Positions 44,463 to 53,712 of a stretch of 64,000 bases of DNA are shown in pieces. Made by a program: the position numbers and the translations under genes. This DNA comes from Shewanella loihica PV-4 (GTDB lineage Bacteria; Pseudomonadota; Gammaproteobacteria; Enterobacterales; Shewanellaceae), in assembly GCF_000016065.1 (NCBI RefSeq), contig NC_009092.1, positions 2,170,001 to 2,234,000 of the forward strand. Reading direction: 5' to 3'. A model generated the notes under the pieces. It searched no databases, was not told the DNA's origin, and was given only the letters and a program-made list of their open reading frames with translations. How positions within the stretch are numbered: position 1 is the stretch's first letter; every line of letters starts with the position of its first letter.

Positions 44463-45632
44463 TTAGCTATTTTTAACGAATTGAACTAGTCGTGTTGCAA
44501 GATCTGCATCATTTAATGCTTCATTCGGCCAATCTTGTGCATGTTGCGTGAGGGCCAAATGCGCGTTATCCACTTGTTGCCACAGGGAAAGCAGACTTTC
44601 CTGCTCGCCTTGATTAAAGCCGATATTGAGCTTTTTCCAGGCGTCGGCGATTTCTGGGGCCAGATTATGACAATAAAGTGCCATAAAGGCTTCTAATTTT
44701 ATCAGGTGATAGTCTTCTTCCTGGGGATAGATATGCCAGATAAAGGGTTTTGCCGCCCATTGGGCACGCAGGAAGGAGTCTTCACCGCGCACTATATTGA
44801 AGTCACAACTCCATAGCAGGCGATCGTAACCCTGCTGATCTGTCATCGGTAGCAGATGTATGGTCAGCTTGCCATGGTGAAAACGGCTTCCAGGTGTCAA
44901 AGCCTGCTGCTGGTCGATGAAGGCTCCCAAGCTATTGAGACTGCGGCCGATAGGCACTAACAAATGCACTTGTCTCTCACCATCTTGCCAATGGCGGCAT
45001 AGGGCCTCGAGACTTTCGGTTTCATAGCTGAACAGGCTGATGACGGTATCATGCTCATCGATGCCGCTTAGGCCCAGTGCTTCAAAGTATGTCAGTCGCT
45101 CCTTGTTATTCTGCCACGCTTGACGACGCTCCAGCAGATCCGCTTCGCAGATGAGGCCGCCAGTCTTTTCAGTGAAACCTGGAAAATAAAACTGCTTCTT
45201 CAGGCCACTGCGTTGCAATGAGGGGAGGCCATGGCAGCCCTCGACCCAATCTTCGGCGCTCAGATACTCAAGGTTTAGCCAGACGGGCACCTTGTCGCCT
45301 AATTGATGTAGCTTGGCTATCTTGCCGAGCACCTCGGGGGGCAGTTCACAGGCAAACGCCTCGATAAGCACCTCGCCCGGCAGATACTCTTGGCTCAGTG
45401 GCGCATCCCACAGTTTGATGCATACGCCCTCGAAGCTCTGGCTGCCACATAAAGGGTCCAGCTTTGGCAAGATATGACCAAAGCTGGCTAAGTCGTCCAC
45501 CCATAGGGTGACGGCCAATCCATATTCTTTTGCTAACTGTTTGGCCAGACGCCAGGTGACGCCGATATCGCCATAGTTATCGACGACGGCGCAGAAGATA
45601 TCCCAGTGGTTGGCGTGTGTTTGACTCTGCAT
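44463..45632 (-). CDS. earP: EF-P arginine rhamnosyltransferase EarP
   Basis: A 389-residue GT-B glycosyltransferase that transfers rhamnose from TDP-rhamnose to Arg32 of EF-P. The N-terminal VVDNYGDIGVTWRLA holds the catalytic Asp18 and Asp22, and the C-terminal RGEDSFLRAQWAAKPFIWHIYPQEEDYH binds the donor nucleotide. It is followed 47 nt later by efp, so enzyme and substrate are encoded together. No rhamnose-synthesis genes are in this window. Confidence 0.95.
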   Translation of the reverse strand: MQSQTHANHWDIFCAVVDNYGDIGVTWRLAKQLAKEYGLAVTLWVDDLASFGHILPKLDPLCGSQSFEGVCIKLWDAPLSQEYLPGEVLIEAFACELPPEVLGKIAKLHQLGDKVPVWLNLEYLSAEDWVEGCHGLPSLQRSGLKKQFYFPGFTEKTGGLICEADLLERRQAWQNNKERLTYFEALGLSGIDEHDTVISLFSYETESLEALCRHWQDGERQVHLLVPIGRSLNSLGAFIDQQQALTPGSRFHHGKLTIHLLPMTDQQGYDRLLWSCDFNIVRGEDSFLRAQWAAKPFIWHIYPQEEDYHLIKLEAFMALYCHNLAPEIADAWKKLNIGFNQGEQESLLSLWQQVDNAHLALTQHAQDWPNEALNDADLATRLVQFVKNS

Positions 45633-45796
45633 GGGGTTAGCTAATTTGGGTTCTCTATTACTCGGGGGAGTGTTTAACGCGACTTATTTCTTCGCTACTA
45701 TCCCTTTGCCATTATCCCTTCGCCATTATTGCTTCGCAAAGGCGAGGGTTAAGTATTGCATTCGGGCTTATATATCAGGGCCAATGTATCAGGGCT

Positions 45797-45824
45797 AAAA
45801 AAAGCGGCTATTCGCCGCTTTTTA
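45797..45824 (-). terminator. fldA terminator
   Basis: AGCGGC (45803-45808) and GCCGCT (45814-45819), with flanking A and T runs. Confidence 0.85.
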
Positions 45825-45843
45825 TACTGATGTGGCCGAAAGA

Positions 45844-46371
45844 TTAGTCTTCCAGCTCTGCCAGGCACATCTCTTCGTAGATCTGCTTAACCCAGGCATC
45901 GACACGCTCTTCGGTCAGCTCAGGTTGACGATCTTCGTCGATACCCAGACCCACGAAGTGCTTATCGTCGGCCATGCCTTTAGAGGCTTCGAAGTCGTAG
46001 CCGTCGGTTGGCCAGTGACCGATAACCACGGCGCCGCGCGCCTCAACGATCTCGTTAACCATGCCCATGGCATCGAGGAAATACTCGGCGTAGTCTTCCT
46101 GGTCGCCACAACCAAAGATAGCGACTAGCTTACCGTCGAAATCGATCTGTTCTAATTCAGGGAAGAAATCGTCCCAATCGCATTGGGCTTCACCGTAATA
46201 CCAGGTCGGGATACCGAATAGCAGCAGATCATATTCTGCAATCTGTTCTTTGGTACTCTTAGCGATATCCTTAACGTCGACCATCTTCTTACCCAGTTTC
46301 TTCTGGATCATCTTGGCGACGGCTTCGGTATTACCTGTATCACTGCCGAAAAAAAGACCTACAGTTGCCAT
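45844..46371 (-). CDS. fldA: flavodoxin I
   Basis: A 175-residue long-chain flavodoxin carrying FMN as a low-potential electron carrier. The phosphate-binding loop FFGSDTGNTEAVAK is at residues 7-20; WYYGEAQCDW and the 90s loop GCGDQEDYAEYF flank the isoalloxazine ring. It is the last gene of a minus-strand cluster with ybfE, a DUF2788 gene and ybfF, an order also found in enterics. Confidence 0.95.
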   Translation of the reverse strand: MATVGLFFGSDTGNTEAVAKMIQKKLGKKMVDVKDIAKSTKEQIAEYDLLLFGIPTWYYGEAQCDWDDFFPELEQIDFDGKLVAIFGCGDQEDYAEYFLDAMGMVNEIVEARGAVVIGHWPTDGYDFEASKGMADDKHFVGLGIDEDRQPELTEERVDAWVKQIYEEMCLAELED

Positions 46372-46421
46372 TGTCTTTCCTTTATCTAGTTCACTGACGT
46401 TTGTTTCAATACCACTTAAGA

Positions 46422-46694
46422 TCAGCTTCTGACCTGCTTAAGCAGTATCGATTCGATTAATTGGCTGCGGCTGATGTTACTGGCCAAAGCCTTTTCATTC
46501 AAGGCGTCGTATAAATCTTGTGACACCTTTAACTCTATTCGTTTTAATCCTGCGGCTCTGTCGCGCTGGATCTGATTTCGCTTATTGACCTTTAGTTGTT
46601 GCTCCCGGGGAAGGGGATTGCTGCGAGGGCGTCCTCGGCGTTTCTCCGTTGCAAACAGGTCTATCGTTGTTCTGTCTGAAGATTCTTTTGCCAT
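46422..46694 (-). CDS. ybfE: YbfE-like ribbon-helix-helix protein
   Basis: A 90-residue basic protein. The N-terminal half has TEKRRGRPRSNPLPREQQLKVNKR, typical of YbfE, a protein of the LexA regulon in E. coli; the C-terminal half IELKVSQDLYDALNEKALA has a ribbon-helix-helix look. DNA binding is plausible. It lies 50 nt before fldA. I found no clear LexA box nearby. Confidence 0.85.
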   Translation of the reverse strand: MAKESSDRTTIDLFATEKRRGRPRSNPLPREQQLKVNKRNQIQRDRAAGLKRIELKVSQDLYDALNEKALASNISRSQLIESILLKQVRS

Positions 46695-46705
46695 CGAATG
46701 TTCAT

Positions 46706-46927
46706 TTAACCTATGCCAGAGCTCTCCCAGGAGAGTTGGATCAAGCCCTTAGCTATAAACCCGGCACAGCCGAGAAATAATACTAACCAAACAATATAGC
46801 GGCCAAATTTAGGGACATTTCCCTGTTTGAGCACGTCATGTATTGCCATACCAATAAAGAAAAATATCGCCGCAAAGAACAGGTTTAAGCCAACTGCCTC
46901 TATCTGTTCCATATACTGAGATAACAT
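46706..46927 (-). CDS. DUF2788 small membrane protein
   Basis: A 73-residue protein with two membrane segments, about residues 14-33 (NLFFAAIFFFIGMAIHDVL) and 44-62 (YIVWLVLFLGCAGFIAKGL). It matches the DUF2788 family common in gammaproteobacteria next to fldA/ybfE. The function is unknown. It ends 11 nt before ybfE, probably in the same transcript. Confidence 0.82.
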   Translation of the reverse strand: MLSQYMEQIEAVGLNLFFAAIFFFIGMAIHDVLKQGNVPKFGRYIVWLVLFLGCAGFIAKGLIQLSWESSGIG

Positions 46928-47008
46928 GCTGCGTTCCCTCAGGCTAAAAAAAGAGGCGCGAATATACCATAGTTAAGCGATATCTGCTACACGCTTTACA
47001 GACAAGAT

Positions 47009-47776
47009 TCAGTCATTTTCCGCGATAAACTCGGCGACGATGCGATTGAAAATAGCCGGTTTTTGTGCGTGTAACCAATGACCTGTGCCAGCCAGTGACT
47101 TGGCCTGGATCTTAGGGAACTGAGACAAGAAAGCCTGGCGGTGCGCCGCGGTGACATAGTCAGAATCGGCGCCGCGAATGCACAGGCTAGGGCCTGTATA
47201 GGTTTTATCTGCCAGTGGCCAACCGATCAGGTGCTCATAGCTGGATTTCAGTCCGGCCAGGTTCATCTTCCAGGCAAAGCCTTGCTCATCCTTGGTGAGG
47301 TTTTTCAGCAGAAACAGCGCCGTACCTTCATCAATACCGGCACCGAGCAGCTGCTTTTGCGCATCAGCGCGGTTAGCCAGCGCGCTAAGATCTAGGTTGC
47401 TTAGGCCGGCAAACACGGTTTGATGCCTGGGTTGATAGGCGACGGGCGCAATGTCTGCCGCTACCAGACTCTTGACGCGATCGCCATAGAGCAGGGCCGT
47501 GGCCATGGCGATCTTGCCGCCCATAGAGTGGCCGACCAGGTGCGCCGACTCCAGCTCGAGCTCATCCATCAAACCAATTACGGCCTCGGCCAACATGGGA
47601 TAATCCATGTTGGGCCAGTGTGGGCTGAGGCCATGGTTTGGCACGTCGATGCGGATCACCTGATGATCTTCGAGTGCATTGCCTAGAGTTTTTAGGTTAT
47701 CCAGGTTGCCAAACAGGCCGTGGATAAGGATAACCGGACTACCTTGTCCCGATTGGGTGTAATTTAAGCTGGTCAT
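47009..47776 (-). CDS. ybfF: alpha/beta hydrolase YbfF
   Basis: A 255-residue esterase of the alpha/beta hydrolase fold. The nucleophile elbow GHSMGGK (Ser near 93), oxyanion region ILIHGLFGNLDNLKT and the terminal histidine in GTGHWLHAQKP form the active site. It corresponds to E. coli YbfF, an esterase active on short to medium acyl chains and acyl-CoA analogues. It is divergent from seqA. Confidence 0.92.
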   Translation of the reverse strand: MTSLNYTQSGQGSPVILIHGLFGNLDNLKTLGNALEDHQVIRIDVPNHGLSPHWPNMDYPMLAEAVIGLMDELELESAHLVGHSMGGKIAMATALLYGDRVKSLVAADIAPVAYQPRHQTVFAGLSNLDLSALANRADAQKQLLGAGIDEGTALFLLKNLTKDEQGFAWKMNLAGLKSSYEHLIGWPLADKTYTGPSLCIRGADSDYVTAAHRQAFLSQFPKIQAKSLAGTGHWLHAQKPAIFNRIVAEFIAEND

Positions 47777-48067
47777 GGAAAGGCTGGTCTTGGAAAGTTA
47801 AGCGTGAAAATAATTGCCCAAATTGTGCCTGTTAATCGCTGCAAAAGACAGCATTAAGCGCGATCGCGCCATTCTCTGACGGGTTTTTGCGCACTTGAGG
47901 CGTAATTTATTGATCTTGTAACCAAGTTGTGGATTTTTAATGCGATCGCTCTTTATTCCTGTGGGAAAGATAGCATACACTTGAACGGATCTGGCATCAG
48001 TTGCTGCGGATCGCGTTCGCGATAACAATAACCTAATTACCTTTACCGTCTAAGGAAGATTCTAGTC

Positions 48068-48598
48068 ATGAAATATATTGAGATTGATGAAGAGCTATAT
48101 CGCCATATTGCCAGCAAGACAGAGCGCATAGGAGAGAGTGCTTCAGAGATCCTGCGACGATTACTCGGCCTAGACGTAGAGACGGTTGCCATGGAGCAGC
48201 CTAAGCAGATCAGCCAGCCAGGCCTGGATAAAGAGGTGGCGCAAACGCATCAGGCGGCGAGTATCGACCCCGAGACCTTGATCGACAAGGGGGCACTGGC
48301 CCAGCAAAAAGGCGCCGTTGGCCGTTTCCTGTTTACCTTAGAGGCTATCTATAAAGCGACGCCTAATCAGTTTGACCAGGTGCTGCAGATCCAGGGGCGC
48401 GATCGTCTCTACTTTGCGACCTCTAAAGAATCGCTACTCAAGGCCAGTAAGTCGGCCAACCCGAAAGAGATTGGCAACAGTGGCTTCTGGGTCACCACCA
48501 ATAACAACACGGCGAAGAAGCGCACCATCCTAAGCGAAGTATTAGGTCAGTTCGGCGTGCAAGAAAAACAGATTGAATCCATTATCGGTCATATTTAA
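48068..48598 (+). CDS. seqA: replication initiation negative modulator SeqA
   Basis: A 176-residue SeqA that binds hemimethylated GATC sites and delays re-initiation at oriC. The N-terminal multimerisation domain MKYIEIDEELYRHIASKTERIGESASEILRRLL is followed by a linker and the C-terminal DNA-binding domain with the family motifs GRFLFTLEAIYK, RDRLYFATSKESLLKASKSANP and WVTTNNNTAKKR. It is followed by pgm, as in E. coli. AAGGAAG precedes the start. Confidence 0.96.
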   Translation: MKYIEIDEELYRHIASKTERIGESASEILRRLLGLDVETVAMEQPKQISQPGLDKEVAQTHQAASIDPETLIDKGALAQQKGAVGRFLFTLEAIYKATPNQFDQVLQIQGRDRLYFATSKESLLKASKSANPKEIGNSGFWVTTNNNTAKKRTILSEVLGQFGVQEKQIESIIGHI

Positions 48599-48642
48599 GT
48601 GAGATACTGAGGCTCAATCTACCCGACACTTAGGAGTACATT

Positions 48643-50322
48643 TTGGCGCTACACGAGCGAGCCGGTAAACCGGCACAACAAAGGGACTTGGTTAATATTC
48701 CTAAACTGATGAGCCACTACTATCGGCTCTCACCGGATGTGACCAATGATGCGCAGAAGGTCACGTTCGGCACCTCGGGCCACAGAGGCTGTGCCTTTAA
48801 TAAGAGTTTCAACGAAAAACATATCCTGGCGATTGTTCAGGCTGTGGTGGATCACCGCATCGAGGCGGGTATCAAGGGGCCGATGATCGTCGGTATCGAC
48901 ACCCATGCACTGTCTCAGGCGGCTTATGTCACCGCTCTCGAGGTACTGACCGCCAATGGCGTGCAGGTGATTGTCGCCAAGAACGATGAGTATACCCCGA
49001 CCCCTGTGGTGTCCCATGCCATCATAGCGGCCAACAGAGTGCAGGGGGCTGGGCTTACCTATGGGCTTAACTATGGGCTTACCGATGGCCTTATCATCAC
49101 GCCATCTCACAATCCGCCTCAAGATGGTGGCATCAAATATAATCCCCCCCATGGTGGTCCGGCCGAAGGCGGCATCACGGCCTGGGTCGAGCAGCGCGCC
49201 AACGAGTATCTGGCCAAGCAGCTAGAAGGGGTGAAGCGCCTGACCTATTCAGTAGCGGTCACCACCAGTCTTATTCAAGAGCGCGACCTGATGGCGGCTT
49301 ATGTCGAAGATCTCGAGCAGGTGATCGACATGCAGGCCATCAAGCAGGCTGGCATTCGTATCGGTGTCGATCCCCTCGGCGGCTCAGGAATTCACTATTG
49401 GGCCAAGATTGCAGAGCGCTATGGGCTGGATATTACCCTGGTGAACGATCGCATCGATCCCGCCTTTGGTTTTATGCCCCTGGATAAGGATGGCAAGATC
49501 CGTATGGACTGCTCATCGCCCTATGCCATGGCGGGTCTGCTGGTCCACCAGGATGCCTTCGATATCTGTTTCGGTAACGATCCCGATTACGATAGGCACG
49601 GTATTGTGTGCCCGGGCAGCGGTCTGATGAATCCTAACCATTATCTGGCGGTGGCTATCGAGTACCTCTTGTCCCATCGCCCGCAGTGGTCGGCCGATCT
49701 TAAGATAGGTAAGACCCTGGTCTCCAGCGCAATGATAGACAAGGTGTGCCGTGAGCAGTCGCGCAGCCTCTGTGAGGTGCCGGTTGGCTTTAAATGGTTC
49801 GTCGAGGGCCTGGCCGATGCCAGCTTCGCCTTCGGAGGTGAAGAGAGTGCCGGCGCCGCCTTCTTACGTCGTGACGGCGGCAGTTGGTGTACCGATAAAG
49901 ATGGTTTCATCCTTGCGCTGCTGGCGGCAGAGATTCTGGCGGTAACGGGTAAGACGCCTGCTAAGCTTTACGCCGAGATGGTCGAGCGTCACGGAGAGAG
50001 CTTCTACAAGCGTATCGACTCGCCGGTTAACCCTAAGCGTAAGGCTAAGTTTAATCAGTTGGTGAGCGAGCCCCTGAATGTCAGCGATCTTGGCTGTGAA
50101 GCCATGGCTGGAGATGCCATCCTCGAGGTGCTGACTCATGCCCCGGGCAATGGCGCGGCTATCGGTGGCATCAAGGTAGTGACCGAAAAAGCCTGGTTCG
50201 CCGCGCGCCCATCAGGCACAGAGGCGTTGTTTAAGCTCTATGGCGAAAGTTTTGTCAGCGAGGCGCATCTCGAGCAGGTGCTGGAGCAGGCCCAGCAGAT
50301 GATAGAGCGGCTCTTGGCCTAA
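48643..50322 (+). CDS. pgm: phosphoglucomutase
   Basis: A 559-residue alpha-D-phosphohexomutase that interconverts glucose-1-phosphate and glucose-6-phosphate. The TTG start follows TAGGAG. The phosphoserine loop is ITPSHNPPQDGG (Ser155), the metal-binding loop FGNDPDYDRHG, and the substrate loop GGEESAGAAF; the phosphate site is ARPSGTEALFKLY. It is slightly longer than E. coli Pgm (546) because of an in-frame 12-bp tandem repeat just before the serine loop. The product could feed nucleotide-sugar synthesis, including TDP-rhamnose for EF-P, by inference. Confidence 0.95.
   Translation: MALHERAGKPAQQRDLVNIPKLMSHYYRLSPDVTNDAQKVTFGTSGHRGCAFNKSFNEKHILAIVQAVVDHRIEAGIKGPMIVGIDTHALSQAAYVTALEVLTANGVQVIVAKNDEYTPTPVVSHAIIAANRVQGAGLTYGLNYGLTDGLIITPSHNPPQDGGIKYNPPHGGPAEGGITAWVEQRANEYLAKQLEGVKRLTYSVAVTTSLIQERDLMAAYVEDLEQVIDMQAIKQAGIRIGVDPLGGSGIHYWAKIAERYGLDITLVNDRIDPAFGFMPLDKDGKIRMDCSSPYAMAGLLVHQDAFDICFGNDPDYDRHGIVCPGSGLMNPNHYLAVAIEYLLSHRPQWSADLKIGKTLVSSAMIDKVCREQSRSLCEVPVGFKWFVEGLADASFAFGGEESAGAAFLRRDGGSWCTDKDGFILALLAAEILAVTGKTPAKLYAEMVERHGESFYKRIDSPVNPKRKAKFNQLVSEPLNVSDLGCEAMAGDAILEVLTHAPGNGAAIGGIKVVTEKAWFAARPSGTEALFKLYGESFVSEAHLEQVLEQAQQMIERLLA
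49051..49092 (+). repeat. 12-bp coding tandem repeat within pgm
   Basis: Units GGGCTTACCTAT, GGGCTTAACTAT and GGGCTTACCGAT follow each other, encoding GLTYGLNYGLTD immediately before the ITPSHN active-site loop. The frame is kept because the unit is 12 nt. Confidence 0.8.
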
Positions 50323-50410
50323 TCGAAGTAGGCCTAGTTCGTTAGCCTAACAGGCTCTTAGATAAACCTTAGTCGCTTACTCCATAGCAGCTTAATACTT
50401 AGACAAAATA

Positions 50411-50438
50411 ATAAAGCCAGTGATTCACTGGCTTTTTT
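50411..50438. terminator. bidirectional terminator between pgm and msrA
   Basis: AAAGCCAGTGA (50413-50423) and TCACTGGCTTT (50425-50435), followed by a run of T. It serves the convergent pgm and msrA genes. Confidence 0.88.
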
Positions 50439-50480
50439 TGTGGGCGTAACTTGCATCGAGCTGCTTGGAATAACCAAGCG

Positions 50481-50960
50481 CTAGTAGGTGAGGTGACAGC
50501 TAGGCAAGTTGTTCTTTTCTAGATAGTTCTGATGATACTCCTCCGCCTTATGGAAGGTGAGCACTGGGACTATCTCAGTCACTATAGGTCTAAGCCCCCA
50601 TTTACCGCTGCGGGCGAGGGCCAACTTTGAAGCTTCGGCCTGTTCCTTCTGGGTCTTGTCGTGGAAGAAGATGGCGCTGCGATACTGGCTGCCGATATCG
50701 CCGCCCTGCATATTGAGCATGGTGGGATTATGGTTACTCCAGAACACGGCAAGCAGATCGTCGAAGCTCACCTTGGTCTCGTCAAACTCGACCTGTACCA
50801 CCTCGGCGTGCCCGGTTGTGCCAGTCTTAACCTCTTTATAGGTGGTCGCCTTGTCATCACCGCCCATATAGCCACAGGTGGCAGAGGTAACGCCGTCTAT
50901 CTGCTTGAAAAAATACTCTACGCCCCAGAAACAGCCTGCGCCAAATGTTGCTAATGCCAT
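50481..50960 (-). CDS. msrA: peptide methionine (S)-S-oxide reductase
   Basis: A 159-residue MsrA that reduces methionine-S-sulfoxide using thioredoxin. The catalytic motif FGAGCFWGVEYFF holds Cys10. GYMGGDDKATTYKEVKTG and GHAEVVQVEFD are also family-typical; the C-terminus carries LPSCHLTY as recycling cysteine. A solitary gene. Confidence 0.94.
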   Translation of the reverse strand: MALATFGAGCFWGVEYFFKQIDGVTSATCGYMGGDDKATTYKEVKTGTTGHAEVVQVEFDETKVSFDDLLAVFWSNHNPTMLNMQGGDIGSQYRSAIFFHDKTQKEQAEASKLALARSGKWGLRPIVTEIVPVLTFHKAEEYHQNYLEKNNLPSCHLTY

Positions 50961-51279
50961 GGTTGACCTCTTCTCGATTAACGCTTATCTATCTTTTGTT
51001 CATCTAGATAACCAATTATCTAGTGTCTAAATTATCTAACGAATCGTCTAGTCCAGTTAATTTTATACGTTTAGATGGCTAGACGGCTTTATTCTGTATT
51101 ATCTGATTAACGAATGCAACAGGGAAAATATGCGGCGATCGACTGGCCCGCGTGGTCGTCGACTCGCTTAAGTGTTACTATGCTGGCCAACTGATAATAA
51201 TGCTAATAAATCCAAGGAGTCGCTATCTTTCAGGCCTACAAGGTGGGCGCTGTGGTAGTGATGCAGTAAGGAGTTTGCA
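50961..51279. other. 319-bp gap upstream of astE with repeated TATCTA units
   Basis: No gene is visible. Between 50985 and 51080 the sequence TATCTA or TCGTCTAG recurs many times, including AATTATCTA at 51014 and 51030 (16-bp step). An ArgR or other site for astE cannot be picked out with confidence. Confidence 0.5.
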
Positions 51280-52347
51280 GTGCGAGACACCCTGATGTTG
51301 TCGAAAGACTTTTTGCAATTGACACTAGACAATCCTGTCGGCCTCGAGGCGTTTGAATTTACCCTAGGGCAACACACACAGGTGTCGGTATGGGATACCG
51401 GCGTCATCCAATTTGAGCCGCTCGTTACGTATGAAGCTAATCAAGAGAGCGAGCAAGATGGAAAGGAAGAAGCCCTTAAGAGCATAGTGCTCTCGTCGGC
51501 GGTTCATGGTAACGAGACGGCGCCAATCGAGCTGTGTGATCAGCTTATTACTGCGCTGCTGTCTGAGACGCTGATTGCCCGTCATCGCCTGCTGTTTCTG
51601 ATCGGTAACCCTCCAGCTATCCTAAACGGTACCCGTTTCGTTGAAGAGAACCTCAATCGTCTCTTCAGCGGCGCCCACGCCAAAGGCGAGAGCAATGCCG
51701 AGCGGGTACGCGCTAAGAAGCTAGAGCAGTATGTGGATCGCTTCTTCAACGCGGCGCCAAAAGACGGCAGTCGTTATCACTACGACCTGCACACGGCAAT
51801 ACGCGCCTCTAAGCATGAGAAGTTTGCCATCTATCCTTATCCACACGGCGCACCTTACAGCGGCGAGCAGATCATGTTCCTGGCCGCCTGCGGCATCAAC
51901 ACAGTGCTGTTTCACCACGAACCTACCACCACCTTTAGTTACTTCTCTGCCCATGGCTATCAGGCCCATGCCTTTACCATAGAGCTTGGCAAGGTAATGC
52001 CCATGGGGCAGAACGATATGACGCGCTTTATCGCGGTGAAAGAGATGTTGACCCGTCTGGTAAGCGGCCGGGACCTCGAGCTCGGTGAGTTTGACCCGAG
52101 CCAGGTGAATCTGTATCAGGTTCATCGCTCAATCAATAAGCAGTTTGACGACTTTAGCTTTACCTTTGCCGACGACGTAGAGAATTTTACGGCGTTTCCA
52201 AGAGGTTATATATTGGCTAAGGATGGCGGGACTGAGATTAAGGTCGAGGCCGAATCTGAGTCCATCGTGTTTCCCAACGCCAATGTGCCGGTTGGCCAGC
52301 GCACTGTGCTGTGTTTAGTGCCTGCCAAAGATTATCGCGTGGTTTAG
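51280..52347 (+). CDS. astE: succinylglutamate desuccinylase
   Basis: A 355-residue zinc carboxypeptidase-like enzyme, the last step of the arginine succinyltransferase pathway (succinylglutamate to glutamate and succinate). The GTG start follows TAAGGAG; an ATG at 51292 is an alternative. Zinc ligands are in [11 protein letters not shown] (His, Glu) and [11 protein letters not shown] (His); the catalytic glutamate is in AFTIELGKV. The other ast genes are elsewhere. Confidence 0.93.
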   Translation: MRDTLMLSKDFLQLTLDNPVGLEAFEFTLGQHTQVSVWDTGVIQFEPLVTYEANQESEQDGKEEALKSIVLSSAVHGNETAPIELCDQLITALLSETLIARHRLLFLIGNPPAILNGTRFVEENLNRLFSGAHAKGESNAERVRAKKLEQYVDRFFNAAPKDGSRYHYDLHTAIRASKHEKFAIYPYPHGAPYSGEQIMFLAACGINTVLFHHEPTTTFSYFSAHGYQAHAFTIELGKVMPMGQNDMTRFIAVKEMLTRLVSGRDLELGEFDPSQVNLYQVHRSINKQFDDFSFTFADDVENFTAFPRGYILAKDGGTEIKVEAESESIVFPNANVPVGQRTVLCLVPAKDYRVV

Positions 52348-52427
52348 GCTCCGGCTTGTAAAGCTAGCGATACATGGGTGAGGGTAGCTAGTTGTTAGCC
52401 GCGCCCTGTGATAGCTTGCTAGGTAGT

Positions 52428-52441
52428 TTACGTTAACGTAA
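52428..52441. promoter_or_regulatory. LiuR-like palindrome upstream of the bkd operon
   Basis: TTACGTTAACGTAA is a perfect 14-bp palindrome 90 bp before bkdA1. The TTACGTnnACGTAA type of symmetry fits the MerR-family regulator LiuR, which controls branched-chain amino-acid degradation in Shewanella and relatives. The regulator is not encoded here. Confidence 0.68.
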
Positions 52442-52530
52442 CTTTAAGGCCGCGTCATAATAGAGAATAGTGAACAACTTAGGCTGTTCGCAGTCAGATA
52501 ACAAGAATACTCAGCTGATAAGAGAATAGT

Positions 52531-53709
52531 ATGAGCAACGCAACGAGCAATACAGAGACTGTCCATCGTGTCAGTTTTCTCGATAAGGATTCATTATCGA
52601 TCCCGATCCTGAAGATCCTTCAAGCCGACGGTACCACCTTTGAAAATGCTGTGTTACCCGTGATCGATCAGGATTTGGCTGCCAAAATTTATGATACTTG
52701 TGTGTTCACACGAGTACTCGATGAGCGCATGTTAGCCGCTCAGCGTCAGGGACGGATCAGCTTCTACATGACCTGTACCGGTGAAGAAGCCGCCGTGGTC
52801 GGCAGTGTTGCCGCCCTGGATCAAGACGATGTTATTTTAGCCCAGTACCGTGAACACGCGGCGATTCGCTATCGTGGCTTCACCACTGAGCAGTTTATGA
52901 ACCAGATGTTCAGTAACGAGAAAGATCTGGGTAAGGGCCGTCAGATGCCGATCCACTACGGCTGTGAGGCGCTCAATTACCAGACCATCTCATCGCCGTT
53001 GGCTACTCAGATCCCACAGGCGACGGGTGTTGGCTATAGCCTCAAGATGCAGGGCAAACGTAACGTTGCCATCTGCTACTTCGGTGAAGGCGCCGCCTCA
53101 GAGGGTGATTTCCACGCCGGTCTAAACATGGCTGCAGTGCTGAACTCTCCAGTTATCTTCTTCTGTCGTAACAATGGTTACGCCATCTCGACCCCGACCA
53201 ACGAGCAATTTGCCGGTAACGGTATCGCCAGTCGTGGTGTGGGCTATGGCATGCATACCATTCGCGTGGACGGTAACGACATGCTGGCAGTAATGGCCGC
53301 GACCCAGCAGGCAAGAGCCTATGCGTTGGAGCACAACAAGCCTGTGCTGATCGAAGCCATGACCTATCGTCTTGGCGCTCACTCCTCTTCGGACGACCCA
53401 TCTGGTTACCGTTCTAAGGATGAAGAGGCCAAGTGGCAGCAGCATGATCCGGTTAAGCGCTTCAAACTGTGGTTGATCAACAAAGGCTGGCTCGCCGAGA
53501 GCGACGATGCGGCCCTGTATGAGAAGTACCGTGAAGAGGTGCTGGCCGCAGTGAAGGTTGCCGAGAAGCTACCCGCACCTAAGATTGACGAGATCATCGA
53601 AGATGTCCTCGACGAGCCGACGCCCAGACTCAAGCAGCAGCTGACCGAGCTTAAGCAGCACATCAAGAAATATCCTGATTCCTATCCACGCAGCGCAGGG
53701 AGAGATTAA
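52531..53709 (+). CDS. bkdA1: branched-chain 2-oxo acid dehydrogenase E1 alpha subunit
   Basis: A 392-residue thiamine-diphosphate enzyme subunit that decarboxylates the 2-oxo acids of valine, leucine and isoleucine. The TPP motif is in YFGEGAASEGDFHAGLNMAAVLNSPVIFFCRNN, and the phosphorylation-loop-like YRLGAHSSSDDPSGYR is typical of the BCKDH alpha chain. It is the first gene of bkdA1-bkdA2-bkdB; bkdA2 starts 3 nt after its stop. Confidence 0.95.
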   Translation: MSNATSNTETVHRVSFLDKDSLSIPILKILQADGTTFENAVLPVIDQDLAAKIYDTCVFTRVLDERMLAAQRQGRISFYMTCTGEEAAVVGSVAALDQDDVILAQYREHAAIRYRGFTTEQFMNQMFSNEKDLGKGRQMPIHYGCEALNYQTISSPLATQIPQATGVGYSLKMQGKRNVAICYFGEGAASEGDFHAGLNMAAVLNSPVIFFCRNNGYAISTPTNEQFAGNGIASRGVGYGMHTIRVDGNDMLAVMAATQQARAYALEHNKPVLIEAMTYRLGAHSSSDDPSGYRSKDEEAKWQQHDPVKRFKLWLINKGWLAESDDAALYEKYREEVLAAVKVAEKLPAPKIDEIIEDVLDEPTPRLKQQLTELKQHIKKYPDSYPRSAGRD

Positions 53710-53712
53710 ATC

